Shown here: in pieces, positions 7,003 to 14,737 of the stretch
Position numbering within the stretch: position 1 is the stretch's first letter
Layout: each line of letters starts with the position of its first letter
Source of the DNA: a virus
Length of the DNA: 36,355 nt
IMG/VR virus record: IMGVR_UViG_3300017957_000032
Span: 1 to 36,355 of that record
Reading direction: 5' to 3' (one strand)
Made by a program: the position numbers and the translations under genes
Notes under the pieces: generated by a model
What the model was told of the DNA's origin: nothing
Seen by the model: the letters and a program-made list of their open reading frames with translations, nothing else
Database searches by the model: none

Positions 7003-8213
7003 TATGCAGATTCCTGTCTAGGAACAACATAAGTTTTTCCGTTTACATTTACTAATTTTTCATTTTTGTTATCGTAACTGCCCTTAAAGGGTCTTGAGTT
7101 AGCAGGTAAATTATCTGTTAAATCGGTTCTTTGTTGTGCAGATCTTTGTTCTGCTCCTGCTGCTTTTATATCTGCCCAATTAATACCACCTTGACCTTGC
7201 TGATTTATTCCTCTAGATGTAAGTCCTTGATTTACAATAGGTTGTAAACCTAATCTATCTAGATTTAATTTATCTCCTAAAAATTTAGAAGCAGATGTTT
7301 TTATAAAATTTTGTGCAAATGCTTCTATAGAATTAGTTCTTCCTTTTTGCGGAGACACACTTCCAAACGGTGTAGTTGTAACTCTACTGGTGCCAAAACT
7401 ACTGCCTCCTTCTTGTATAGGACTTGGTCTAGTATCATAGTGTCTTTGATCTCCAAAAGATGTAGGTGCTACACCTTCTAATAGTTCTCCTCTTTCGTAA
7501 TGAACTGTTTCGTATGCTACTGTCATTGAATTAGTTGAAAATTCACTTCCTTCTGATTGCACATTATCGTGTTGGAAATCTTCTACTAATGGATTAATTA
7601 GTGTAAAGCATGTATAGTGTGTTTTTTTATTCAAAGGATGCAATTGGAAAATTTGAATAGAATCAAAAAATTGATACATTTTATTTGGTTTATCTAAACC
7701 ATATCTGTAATTAAAGTTTTGAAAATATGTATTATTAGATCCAAATGCACTTCTTCTATATCTTTCGTCTGGAGCAATATCTGGTGCTGCTGAAGCACTT
7801 TGTTTTTGATGATCGCCGTCTGCATAATAATATCTAAAATATGCTTCCCACAACAATGTTGTTAGCCCTGCATTATCATCATGAAATTCAATTCTTACTG
7901 GCTGATAATCTATTCTTGTTTGTAAAAGTTTTTTTCTATTATACTGATTTAAAACTTCTACTTGTGGTCTATATTTTGGCAGTTCTGCACTTTTTGCTAA
8001 AATATGAATGTCTTCTTGTGTAAAATTATCAATGAGCGTGTCTGGTCTAACATCTGGGTTTATATTCAAAACTACATGATAGAGAAACTTGTGCTTAGGA
8101 GCAAGACGCATATTGTTAGAGCGGAATACTCTAGATGCATGATCATAATCGCCTAAATTACCTTTAGGACCATTATAGCTTTTAATATTATCAAAAAATC
8201 CTGTGAACGCCAT
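7002..8213 (-). CDS. Tail-tube-fold protein (gp19/gp54-like), possible tube initiator
   Basis: The 403-residue protein has features of the contractile-tail tube fold: 'FLYHVVLNI' (about 44-52), 'LAKSAELPKYRPQVEVLNQYNRK' with the usual LP-then-V-x-x-N pattern (about 71-93), 'YQPVRIEFHDDNAGL' (about 101-115), and 'MTVAYETVHYERGELL' (about 230-245). T4 gp19 is 163 residues; this protein is longer, with a Gly/Ser/Gln-rich C-terminal half that looks disordered. A baseplate tube initiator like gp54 (about 320 residues in T4) or a second tube-like protein are the best candidates; sequence alone does not decide. It follows a strong terminator and has its own GATAAATA box only 4 nt before the ATG, with no ribosome site visible. 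It is translationally coupled to the 151-residue gene. Confidence 0.7.
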   Translation of the reverse strand: MAFTGFFDNIKSYNGPKGNLGDYDHASRVFRSNNMRLAPKHKFLYHVVLNINPDVRPDTLIDNFTQEDIHILAKSAELPKYRPQVEVLNQYNRKKLLQTRIDYQPVRIEFHDDNAGLTTLLWEAYFRYYYADGDHQKQSASAAPDIAPDERYRRSAFGSNNTYFQNFNYRYGLDKPNKMYQFFDSIQIFQLHPLNKKTHYTCFTLINPLVEDFQHDNVQSEGSEFSTNSMTVAYETVHYERGELLEGVAPTSFGDQRHYDTRPSPIQEGGSSFGTSRVTTTPFGSVSPQKGRTNSIEAFAQNFIKTSASKFLGDKLNLDRLGLQPIVNQGLTSRGINQQGQGGINWADIKAAGAEQRSAQQRTDLTDNLPANSRPFKGSYDNKNEKLVNVNGKTYVVPRQESA

Positions 8214-8217
8214 ACTG

Positions 8218-8225
8218 TATTTATC
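8218..8225 (-). promoter_or_regulatory. Late promoter GATAAATA abutting the tail-tube-fold gene
   Basis: GATAAATA on the minus strand is followed by CAGT and then ATG. It lies 21 bp past the T tract of the gp19 terminator, so it is well placed to restart transcription. The 4-nt gap means the expected start point lies on the start codon itself. Confidence 0.65.
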
Positions 8226-8245
8226 GTTTATGTAAAGTGTGTGGA

Positions 8246-8275
8246 TAATAAAAAAGGGAACCGAAGTTCCCTTTT
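8246..8275 (-). terminator. Intrinsic terminator with UUCG tetraloop after gp19
   Basis: On the minus strand a perfect 10-bp stem (AAAAGGGAAC with GTTCCCTTTT) closes a TTCG loop within the very stable C(UUCG)G context. It runs into TTTTTT then ATTAT. It starts 24 bp after the gp19 stop. This is one of the clearest regulatory elements in the window. Confidence 0.92.
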
Positions 8276-8298
8276 CTAAAGCAATCTCTTATTTGCTA

Positions 8299-8916
8299 TT
8301 AACCAGTTGTACCAGTTCCAATTGTTCTAGGAACTGCTGCTCCTACTCCTTCACCATTTGGTGTTTGTACAGCATTATCATACTGTATTGTAACTGATGT
8401 TTGTACTGGTTCACTGTTTGCATATGCTAAGGAATTATAGTTGACTTCTGTTAAGTAGCAACCATAAATTTCCCAAGTTTCTAACACACCTGCTTCTGCT
8501 GCTCCATTACCGCCATCTAAAATTTCAATGTTAGTTTGGAACTTATAATCAATACCAGATGCAGCACTTGCTTGATTAATAAAGTCAAATTGTTTCTGAA
8601 GTTGTTCGCCAACTAGTTTTTGCACACTGTTGTTTACATCTTCACGTAATGTAATTGTAATTGGGTTCCATGTGTGTTTACCTGCCAAATGTACAGTTGA
8701 ATTGTATACCGGAATTGGCATGTTTTCGAACGTCAAGTTCGGTCTTGCAGCATCGATAACTTGTTTGGTTAATTCAGTAGTTGATGCAGTAACGCCAAAG
8801 TTAATAAAGTTTACTCTAAAACGGTATTGTAGTTTTGGCATTAACAAGCCTTCAGATGTTGCACTCTGGTCGCTTGCTAATGGAACACTTAATTTTGTTA
8901 ATGATGAGATTGCCAT
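8299..8916 (-). CDS. 19: Tail tube protein gp19
   Basis: gp19 forms the inner tube through which DNA leaves the head. The 205-residue protein (T4: 163) shows family hallmarks: 'LQYRFRVNFINFG' (about 29-41), 'RPNLTFENMPIPVYNSTVHLAGKHTWNPITITLREDVNN' as a conserved block around 74-112, 'LVGEQLQKQFDF', 'LETWEIYGCYLTEVNYNSLAYANSEPVQTSVTIQYDNA' in the C-terminal half, and a Gly/Thr-rich tail. The start at 8916 has AGGAG and a properly spaced GATAAATA late promoter. It lies directly downstream of the sheath gene, as in T4, and ends before a strong terminator, so gp18 and gp19 form one unit with an extra internal promoter for gp19. Confidence 0.95.
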   Translation of the reverse strand: MAISSLTKLSVPLASDQSATSEGLLMPKLQYRFRVNFINFGVTASTTELTKQVIDAARPNLTFENMPIPVYNSTVHLAGKHTWNPITITLREDVNNSVQKLVGEQLQKQFDFINQASAASGIDYKFQTNIEILDGGNGAAEAGVLETWEIYGCYLTEVNYNSLAYANSEPVQTSVTIQYDNAVQTPNGEGVGAAVPRTIGTGTTG

Positions 8917-8939
8917 TTAATATTTCTCCTATTCACAAG

Positions 8940-8947
8940 TATTTATC
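8940..8947 (-). promoter_or_regulatory. Late promoter GATAAATA for gp19
   Basis: GATAAATA on the minus strand lies 23 bp before the gp19 ATG. The predicted leader contains AGGAG, so this site has the conventional layout of a T4-like late promoter, unlike the sites that touch a start codon. Confidence 0.75.
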
Positions 8948-8949
8948 AG

Positions 8950-8977
8950 TTTAGGGTCAACTTTCGCTGACCCTAAA
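8950..8977. other. 10-bp stem-loop between gp18 and gp19
   Basis: TTTAGGGTCA pairs perfectly with TGACCCTAAA around an 8-base loop. Neither strand has a T tract, so it is not a classical terminator. It lies between the gp18 stop and the gp19 promoter and could stabilise the 3' end of a processed gp18 message or partly terminate. Confidence 0.6.
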
Positions 8978-8985
8978 TTCAGTGA

Positions 8986-11900
8986 TTATAAACTTGCAAT
9001 TTCTCCTGTGTTTTTAAGACGTAGTGGAATGTAAATAAACTCAACACTCTTAACTGGTTCGATAGCAACGTCCACATATAGTTCGTTTTTATCAATTCTT
9101 GTTGGAGTATTGTTTGTTTCATCACATACAACTAGATAGTCAAAAATTGCTCTCAATGATGTAAGTTCAATTAGTAGACTTTCAACTTGTCCTTTAATGC
9201 TATCTCTTGTAATCTTATCATTTGGTTCAAAGACGAAAGGTTTAGCAAGTGTTTTAAGTTGACTACGTAAGTAAACTACAAGTCTAGCAACATTTACTCT
9301 ATCTAGTGAACTTGCATTTGCTGCACGAGTTTTCTGTCCAAAGATAACAAGTCCTGCTCCGTTAATAAACGAAATTGGGTTAATATTCTTAGAATATAGT
9401 GTATCTCTTTGTCCTTCGTTTAGTGCAACACTAGTAAATTCTCCTTCACTATCAATGTAACCTGATGCTGTTGCATTAGTTACACTACCACGTCTTGTAC
9501 CTGCTGGAGCAAACCAGGGGAATGCAACTTGGTCGTTAAGTGCAATAGTTCTTAGTGCCATGTGCGATGCTGGAACAACAATATTGTTACCTGCATTGTC
9601 ACTTGTAAATCCTGCTGGATAGTACATGCCTAAGTATTCATCACTTGTAACTGCACCGTCATCATTATCTTCTACTGCGCCTGCAATGTTGTTTGCCCAG
9701 TTTGTTAATGATGTGCTATCAGGTGTTAGTCTCATCGGAGTATCACCTACAACAAACGCTGTTAATCCACGATCGTTGTTTAGTGTTACCATTTCACCAA
9801 TTAGTTCCGGATAACCTGGAGTTGAAATCAAGTTAAAGATTCTTGATTCATCATCGCGGATATCTTGGTTGCTGTTCATTTCTGCTTGTAACGCTTGTAC
9901 AACAATTTTACGCTGTGCTTTGCGTCCAAATGATCCTGAACCATCTTCGTTGTTTGCTGATTTTGTTACCCAACGGTTAGCATAGTAGCCTGCCATTGAT
10001 TCGTCGCCATTACGACCATTTTCAGCATTGATATCAATATGATCACGCTTGAATTCTTTTACGTTGAATCCACTTCTACGTGTATTCCATAGCAACATAC
10101 CTTTTGGATATAGTGCTGGATCTGGAGCATCTGGATCTAAATAGTTGCTTACTAGTAGATCTGCAATATCACCTGCTTCGTCACTGTTTGCGCCTGCTGT
10201 GTTATAACGTGCATCTGCAAATAGTACACCATTTTCAGTTGTTTGATCTGTGCTGTCTAGTAATGCCCAAACACCTGCTGCTGTCCATCTGTAAACTTGT
10301 GGATAGTTTTCTAAGTCTGCTGTTGAAATCCAAAGATCGCCAACAACTAGCGCACTTCCGTCTGACTGTTCTGTTGGAGCACTTGCTGCAACAATCGGTC
10401 CTGCTGGATCGTTTGTGCTACTTGCACCGACTAATCCGCCACCTGTGTGATCAAAATTATGATAACCAACCCATGATGTACCATTATGAATCATCATATC
10501 TACTTCATCTACTACGCTGCTATACCATAGCGCACCATCTGCTGGTGTACTTGTAGGTGCACCTTCTGAAGCAGTGTATGATAATGTTTTCCACCATGTA
10601 ACAATATATTGCTTAGGTGATGTGCTTGAGTCAGTACCCGGTGTGTAATAGAAGTTTGTAGTAGTTGTAGGATCTGTTGAATCAAACACTGTATATGCAT
10701 TATCAACAATACCATCTGTATCAACAATACGAATTTCGCCACCTAGTGCATGTGAAATTACAACTCTGTTTTGTGAATCTACGTTTGCACTTACATTTGT
10801 AAATCCTGCTGAGTTAATATCACCTGCTAGTGTATCTGCATCAGCAGTTGCACCTGTTGCTGTAAACGAAATTGTTTTTGCACTATCCATTGAGTTTTGT
10901 CCTGATAAACTTTCTGACATTGTAAATGAATATGTGCCTGCTGGGAACGTAGATGCTGTAATTTTTGTTGATGTAATTGTAACCGCACCGCTTCCACTCT
11001 TACGATAAATCTTAAAGTTTGCTAAGTTGTCGTAAGCTTCTTCGCTTGTGTTACTTTGTACATAGATAGAACCTTCTGCAATACCAGCACCGCCACCTGA
11101 TGTATCCATTTCATAAATTGCTGTGTGGTTATTTGCATAGATTGGAGCATTTACAGTTGTCCAAGCATCTGTTGCTGAACTGTACTGTTTTACACTCCAG
11201 TTTGCACCCAAATTAGGTGTTGTTGTTTTAACCCAAATAGAACCTGTTGGTCTTGGTTCTGTGTCATTTGTTTTATACTCTGGAACACTTGTATGTGCAG
11301 CAATAGTTAGTTCTGGTGAGTAATATTCGCCAGCTGTTATGCCTAAAGCACTTAACAATGCTGCATCACCAAAAACATCGATCAAGTCGCCTTGGCCGCC
11401 AGTTGTACCACCAGCATTATATAGTGAAAGTCTTCCGTTGTTATTTTTTGCAGTTACGCCTGCACTTGCAAGTCCTGCATCTACGTTAATTTGTCCAACT
11501 AAAGATGTAACAGTTGTACCTGTAAGTGTAATTGTATGCTCTGTTGAAGTACTGTTTGCTTCTTCAACACGAATAATTAATTCTTGACCAATTGTAAGTG
11601 TTGGATTTGCTGCTGTACCAGTTACTGCTGGCCAACTTTTTCTCCATGCAGCGCCACCTACTTCTACCCAAGTACCGTCTGCATTTTTATACCATAGTTT
11701 GTTAGTAGTTGTAACTGCTACTAATGCATAGTCGCCTACAGCACCTACTGATGTTTTTGGTGTGTAGTCTGCACCTGCATAATCAACAACTTTTGTTGTA
11801 TCTGTAATTACAGTAGGAACTCTGTTAGTAAAAGTTTGTCCACCTGTTGTTGTCGCTGCTGCGCCATTCCATTCAAATATACCGTAGAATGAATCATTTG

Positions 11901-12315
11901 TATCAAACCACCATGCACCATTAGCAGGCTTGCCTGCTGTTTCTGTTGCACTTGCTGTGATTGCATCCATGTCTACTGGTGCTCTAACAACATACGCTCT
12001 ATTTGCTACGCCTAAGAAACTGTATGCTGCTTGTAAACCATATTCGTTTTGCTCGCCCCCATGAATCGAAGCACCATTGTTATCTGTGTAGAACAATGGA
12101 TCGCCGAATGTTTCTGATAGTTCACGCTGTGAACTCATCAAATATACTTTGCCAGCATTTGCTGCTGTTGTACCTGGGGCAATACCTGTGCCTGCAGGAT
12201 TTGATTTATCTTGTTTTGTTGCCACAAAAATTAGTGGTGTTGTACCTGGTTCAGCAGGAGTGTAAAAACTCTCGTCTATAACGCTGACCTGTACGCCTGG
12301 TGATGTTAAAGCCAT
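8986..12315 (-). CDS. 18: Tail sheath protein gp18, with a large inserted region
   Basis: gp18 is the contractile sheath. The 1109-residue protein is far longer than T4 gp18 (659). The N-terminal part begins 'MALTSPGVQVSVIDES' and continues 'LIFVATKQDKSNPAGTG' and 'GLQAAYSFLGVANRAYVVR' (to about 112). The conserved C-terminal part runs from about 715, with 'YPKGMLLWNTRRSGFNVKEF', 'RKIVVQALQAEMNSNQDIRDD', 'QVAFPWFAPAGTRRG', 'NINPISFINGAGLVIFGQKT' and 'YVDVAIEPVKSVEFIYIPLR'. Between them, about 120-710 is an insertion of beta-rich sequence with five modules of the type 'G-x-LW-Y/I/V ... W' (for example 'NGAWWFDT', 'NKLWYKN', 'GSIWVKT', 'GALWYSS', 'GDLWIST'), which would project from the sheath surface. 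The start at 12315 has a good AGGAG site. gp19 follows. Confidence 0.96.
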   Translation of the reverse strand: MALTSPGVQVSVIDESFYTPAEPGTTPLIFVATKQDKSNPAGTGIAPGTTAANAGKVYLMSSQRELSETFGDPLFYTDNNGASIHGGEQNEYGLQAAYSFLGVANRAYVVRAPVDMDAITASATETAGKPANGAWWFDTNDSFYGIFEWNGAAATTTGGQTFTNRVPTVITDTTKVVDYAGADYTPKTSVGAVGDYALVAVTTTNKLWYKNADGTWVEVGGAAWRKSWPAVTGTAANPTLTIGQELIIRVEEANSTSTEHTITLTGTTVTSLVGQINVDAGLASAGVTAKNNNGRLSLYNAGGTTGGQGDLIDVFGDAALLSALGITAGEYYSPELTIAAHTSVPEYKTNDTEPRPTGSIWVKTTTPNLGANWSVKQYSSATDAWTTVNAPIYANNHTAIYEMDTSGGGAGIAEGSIYVQSNTSEEAYDNLANFKIYRKSGSGAVTITSTKITASTFPAGTYSFTMSESLSGQNSMDSAKTISFTATGATADADTLAGDINSAGFTNVSANVDSQNRVVISHALGGEIRIVDTDGIVDNAYTVFDSTDPTTTTNFYYTPGTDSSTSPKQYIVTWWKTLSYTASEGAPTSTPADGALWYSSVVDEVDMMIHNGTSWVGYHNFDHTGGGLVGASSTNDPAGPIVAASAPTEQSDGSALVVGDLWISTADLENYPQVYRWTAAGVWALLDSTDQTTENGVLFADARYNTAGANSDEAGDIADLLVSNYLDPDAPDPALYPKGMLLWNTRRSGFNVKEFKRDHIDINAENGRNGDESMAGYYANRWVTKSANNEDGSGSFGRKAQRKIVVQALQAEMNSNQDIRDDESRIFNLISTPGYPELIGEMVTLNNDRGLTAFVVGDTPMRLTPDSTSLTNWANNIAGAVEDNDDGAVTSDEYLGMYYPAGFTSDNAGNNIVVPASHMALRTIALNDQVAFPWFAPAGTRRGSVTNATASGYIDSEGEFTSVALNEGQRDTLYSKNINPISFINGAGLVIFGQKTRAANASSLDRVNVARLVVYLRSQLKTLAKPFVFEPNDKITRDSIKGQVESLLIELTSLRAIFDYLVVCDETNNTPTRIDKNELYVDVAIEPVKSVEFIYIPLRLKNTGEIASL

Positions 12316-12354
12316 TTTTTTAATCTCCTTTGGGATTTCACTATTGCTATATTA

Positions 12355-12362
12355 TATTTACC
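12355..12362 (-). promoter_or_regulatory. Possible late promoter variant GGTAAATA for gp18
   Basis: GGTAAATA on the minus strand lies about 40 bp before the gp18 ATG, with AGGAG in the implied leader. It departs from NATAAATA at one base, as do the gp16 and gp17 boxes. Weak on its own, but no better candidate is visible for this major late gene. Confidence 0.35.
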
Positions 12363-12413
12363 AGTATGCATAGAAATATACCTAAAATACATGGTAAAAC
12401 ACGCATTTTATAC

Positions 12414-12442
12414 TTGACAAATATAATATTTTTTGTTATTAT
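12414..12442 (+). promoter_or_regulatory. Sigma70-type promoter for the DUF3310 gene
   Basis: A perfect -35 TTGACA (12414-12419), a 17-bp spacer and TATTAT (12437-12442, five of six matches to TATAAT) precede the gene, with AGGAGG at 12455-12460 and ATG at 12465. This points to early transcription by unmodified host polymerase and not late expression. Confidence 0.8.
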
Positions 12443-12464
12443 CAAGGATAACTTAGGAGGCATC

Positions 12465-12740
12465 ATGAGCATAGATTATAAATTTGACGAAAACCAATAT
12501 ATTGAAGAATTTGCAAAATATATCGATTCAACATATGGTCAACATTATGCAAAGGACAAATTCCAAGCCACTGAGTTTATTGTTGATGGCGGACACGGAA
12601 CAGGCTTTTGTATTGGTAATGTTTTAAAGTATGCACAAAGATATGGCAAAAAAGGTACACGCGAAGATGCACGTAAAGATTTAATGAAAGTTTTACATTA
12701 TGCATTAATGCAAATGTATGTTCACGATAACAATCTATAG
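12465..12740 (+). CDS. DUF3310-like small protein
   Basis: This is a 91-residue protein. The conserved block 'FCIGNVLKYAQRYGKKGTREDARKDLMKVLHYA' (about 48-80) matches the G-N-x-x-K-Y-x-x-R-x-x-x-K-G pattern followed by D-x-x-K of DUF3310 proteins, common in phages and without a settled function (a nucleotide-kinase link has been suggested). I place the start at 12465 because AGGAGG precedes it at 4 bp and a strong promoter lies just upstream; a longer frame opening at 12330 would include promoter sequence and hydrophobic nonsense. It is the only plus-strand gene among minus-strand neighbours here, and its end overlaps the converging methyltransferase gene by 6 bp. It looks like an independently expressed early gene inserted between late structural genes. 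Confidence 0.88.
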   Translation: MSIDYKFDENQYIEEFAKYIDSTYGQHYAKDKFQATEFIVDGGHGTGFCIGNVLKYAQRYGKKGTREDARKDLMKVLHYALMQMYVHDNNL

Positions 12741-13217
12741 TTGTTTAAGCCAAACATTGTTTGTACCAACATCGTAATCTACTATCAGTTCGTTTACTGC
12801 TTGATAAACACCTGCATAATCAATATCATGACCAGTTAACCAGCCACCTTTTTTAACCTTAGGTGTATATGCTCTTATGTCTCTGCACACCCAAGGATAA
12901 CTGTGATCTGCATCTATAAAAACTAAATCTTGAGAATTATCAGGAATATTTTTTGCACAATAATCGCTTAATCCTGCAAACGGTTTTAGCCTATCTCCGT
13001 ACTTTTCTTGGATTTGTTTATTATAAAACCCTCTAATACTTTTATCTATTGCGTAAATCACAAGATCGGGATTATTATCTAATAAATGAAATGTTGTTCT
13101 GCCATCTCTTACACCTACTTCGGTCATTGTTTTAATATTGTGTTTTTTTATCCACCAATTTAAAAAATGTTTTCTATTAGGTTTTCCTGTGTATTCAATT
13201 GTCTGATCTAAATTCAT
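12735..13217 (-). CDS. Class I SAM-dependent methyltransferase-like protein
   Basis: The 160-residue protein shows a short Rossmann methyltransferase core of the Methyltransf_24 type: motif I 'TEVGVRDGRTT' (about 32-42), an acidic strand end 'IYAIDKS' with D58 for the SAM ribose, 'DLVFIDADHSY' (97-107), and 'KKGGWLTGHDIDYAGV' (122-137) after it. It lacks a separate substrate domain. The target (protein, sugar, small molecule) cannot be read from sequence. Its start overlaps the stop of the upstream methyltransferase-like gene as ATGA, so the two are coupled and may act together. It converges on the DUF3310 gene. Confidence 0.85.
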   Translation of the reverse strand: MNLDQTIEYTGKPNRKHFLNWWIKKHNIKTMTEVGVRDGRTTFHLLDNNPDLVIYAIDKSIRGFYNKQIQEKYGDRLKPFAGLSDYCAKNIPDNSQDLVFIDADHSYPWVCRDIRAYTPKVKKGGWLTGHDIDYAGVYQAVNELIVDYDVGTNNVWLKQL

Positions 13218-13906
13218 TTCATACCTATCCGCATAAATCTTGTATATTTTGTTAAAGATAATTCTCCTTCATAAAAAACGTGCATAGGTGTTTGTTCAGC
13301 AAATGTTTGTAAATTAGAAACACAATTTATATGCTGTTCGTGTTCGTAATAGTTATTATTTTGTAATGCAACTATTGTGCCTGATGGAATGTCGTCATAC
13401 CATTGCGTAAAATCTTCTATATGTTCACAACTTGTATTGATAATTGTATTAGGCATTTCAGTTAGTTCTAAACTTGTACCGTTTGCCCTAAAAGTTTCAT
13501 GTGTAGTAGGATATGTCATTTTTCTAATATCTAATGTGCTTGCTTTAAATTGCCAGCCATCCATTACATATGGTCGATTAATATTATCAGCAACATCTGC
13601 ACAACTTGGATCTATATCAAAGCTTCTAATCTTTTCAAACTTATCAGGAATGTATTCAAACATCATACCTGCAAGGGTGCCAAACCAGCCTGCACATATA
13701 AAAACTGTACCCATATCATTGGGTAAGTTTTCTACCATCCATTTTTTACTTTTCAATTGTCCTAAACTATACGCATCTACCATTGCATATTCAACTTCAG
13801 GAAATTTATGTAAAGTCCTTTTAAGTTGAGACACAGTTACGTTTTCAGGGTATAAAAATTCTAAACCGTTTAGGAATTGAATTACACTGCTGCTAAATTG
13901 TTGCAT
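13214..13906 (-). CDS. Methyltransferase-like protein, paired with the downstream methyltransferase
   Basis: The 230-residue protein appears to have a SAM-binding Rossmann fold: 'VFICAGWFGTLAG' (68-80) as a glycine-containing motif I, 'IRSFDIDPSCADVA' (93-106) with D97 and D99, then 'TIINTSCEHIEDFTQWYDDIPSGTIVALQNNNYY' in the later part, which resembles the fourth-strand region of methyltransferases. Cys160-Glu-His is distinctive. Similar proteins occur, from memory, in marine T4-like phages near structural genes. The start at 13906 has no ribosome site; TATAAATA ends 4 nt before it. Its stop overlaps the next methyltransferase start. Methylation of a virion or host molecule is inference. Confidence 0.78.
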   Translation of the reverse strand: MQQFSSSVIQFLNGLEFLYPENVTVSQLKRTLHKFPEVEYAMVDAYSLGQLKSKKWMVENLPNDMGTVFICAGWFGTLAGMMFEYIPDKFEKIRSFDIDPSCADVADNINRPYVMDGWQFKASTLDIRKMTYPTTHETFRANGTSLELTEMPNTIINTSCEHIEDFTQWYDDIPSGTIVALQNNNYYEHEQHINCVSNLQTFAEQTPMHVFYEGELSLTKYTRFMRIGMK

Positions 13907-13910
13907 AGTG

Positions 13911-13918
13911 TATTTATA
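13911..13918 (-). promoter_or_regulatory. Late promoter TATAAATA abutting the methyltransferase pair
   Basis: This is the exact T4 late consensus TATAAATA on the minus strand, followed by CACT and ATG. It lies in the 25-bp gap after gp13. The expected start point falls on the start codon. Confidence 0.7.
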
Positions 13919-13931
13919 TTAAATGCGTAGT

Positions 13932-14693
13932 TTATCCTATAACAAAACTATAACCTGTGCCGCCTGCAACATTTAGTGCTGCTTCTGCGTCAAGTTTTTC
14001 CATTTCTGCTTGCGCTTCTGCTTTTAAACTTGCACCGTTTAAACTAGTACCACCTTGTGGTCCTGCAATTGTTGCAAACTTTTCACGTGCTTCGCCTAAC
14101 ATATACTTACATGCTGCTAATGTATAATCTTTGATCCATTGCTTTGAAAGATAGTCTTCTAGCAATTGCGAGTCAGGACGGAAATTGTAGCAATACAACA
14201 AAATTTCTTCATCTGCTCTTGGACGTTGTAGTATTGTTAACTTTTTTGTAGGACTATTCCATGTAAATTCTATAAAGGAACCAAACATTCTACCTACCAA
14301 TTCTTGATAACTTGCAAACATGTAGTAAGTTGCGAGGCCGCCTACAGCAGAACTTGCTAACAAATATGTATTAGTATATGCAAGATTAAATGGCTCGTAT
14401 AGTGTTCCGCCATCACCTCCAGCAGATCTACTACCTACACTTCTTCTAAAACACTGTCTTACTTCTTGTATTTCATTTGGAAGAATATAATCATTTTGAT
14501 CTTCAACTAAAGTTAATGTGACATAACTTTCTTCTACACTATGATCAACACGCTGTCTATACCTACTAAGTGCCTTTGTTAAAGCAGTTTCATAGTGTAT
14601 TGGATCAAGTTCAACATCGACCATACCGCCACCTAAAAAGGCTTTTACATAGTCGAAAATTTCTTGTTTTTGTTCAATGTAGTTTGCTGCCAT
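13932..14693 (-). CDS. 13: Neck protein gp13
   Basis: gp13 forms part of the head-tail connector neck with gp14 and seals the packaged head. The 253-residue protein (T4: 309) has recognisable neck features: an N-terminal helix 'YIEQKQEIFDYVKAFLGGGMVDVELDP', 'HYETALTKALSRYRQRV', 'LVEDQNDYILPNEIQEVRQCFRRSVG', 'FEFT'-like strand 'SFIEFTWNSPTKKLTILQRPRADEEI', and 'WIKDYTLAACKYMLGEAREKFATIAGPQGGTSLNG' near the C-terminus. I chose the ATG at 14693 because GGAG precedes it and the conserved part starts there; the 31-residue extension upstream would cross the divergent promoters. It is transcribed away from gp14 across a 44-bp gap. Confidence 0.92.
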   Translation of the reverse strand: MAANYIEQKQEIFDYVKAFLGGGMVDVELDPIHYETALTKALSRYRQRVDHSVEESYVTLTLVEDQNDYILPNEIQEVRQCFRRSVGSRSAGGDGGTLYEPFNLAYTNTYLLASSAVGGLATYYMFASYQELVGRMFGSFIEFTWNSPTKKLTILQRPRADEEILLYCYNFRPDSQLLEDYLSKQWIKDYTLAACKYMLGEAREKFATIAGPQGGTSLNGASLKAEAQAEMEKLDAEAALNVAGGTGYSFVIG

Positions 14694-14710
14694 AAAAGTT
14701 CTCCGTATTG

Positions 14711-14718
14711 TATTTATT
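14711..14718 (-). promoter_or_regulatory. Late promoter AATAAATA for gp13
   Basis: AATAAATA on the minus strand lies 17 bp before the gp13 ATG, with GGAG in between. It fits NATAAATA. It forms a back-to-back pair with the plus-strand GATAAATA at 14725. Confidence 0.65.
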
Positions 14719-14724
14719 CGTTGC

Positions 14725-14732
14725 GATAAATA
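14725..14732 (+). promoter_or_regulatory. Late promoter GATAAATA for gp14
   Basis: GATAAATA on the plus strand ends 5 nt before the gp14 ATG at 14738. With usual late-promoter spacing, transcription would begin at or next to the A of the start codon. No ribosome site is present. Confidence 0.6.
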
Positions 14733-14737
14733 TATGT

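Noticed and set aside
12330-12464. N-terminal extension of the DUF3310 frame.
   Set aside because: It spans the TTGACA/TATTAT promoter, encodes hydrophobic sequence unlike the family, and AGGAGG precedes the ATG at 12465.
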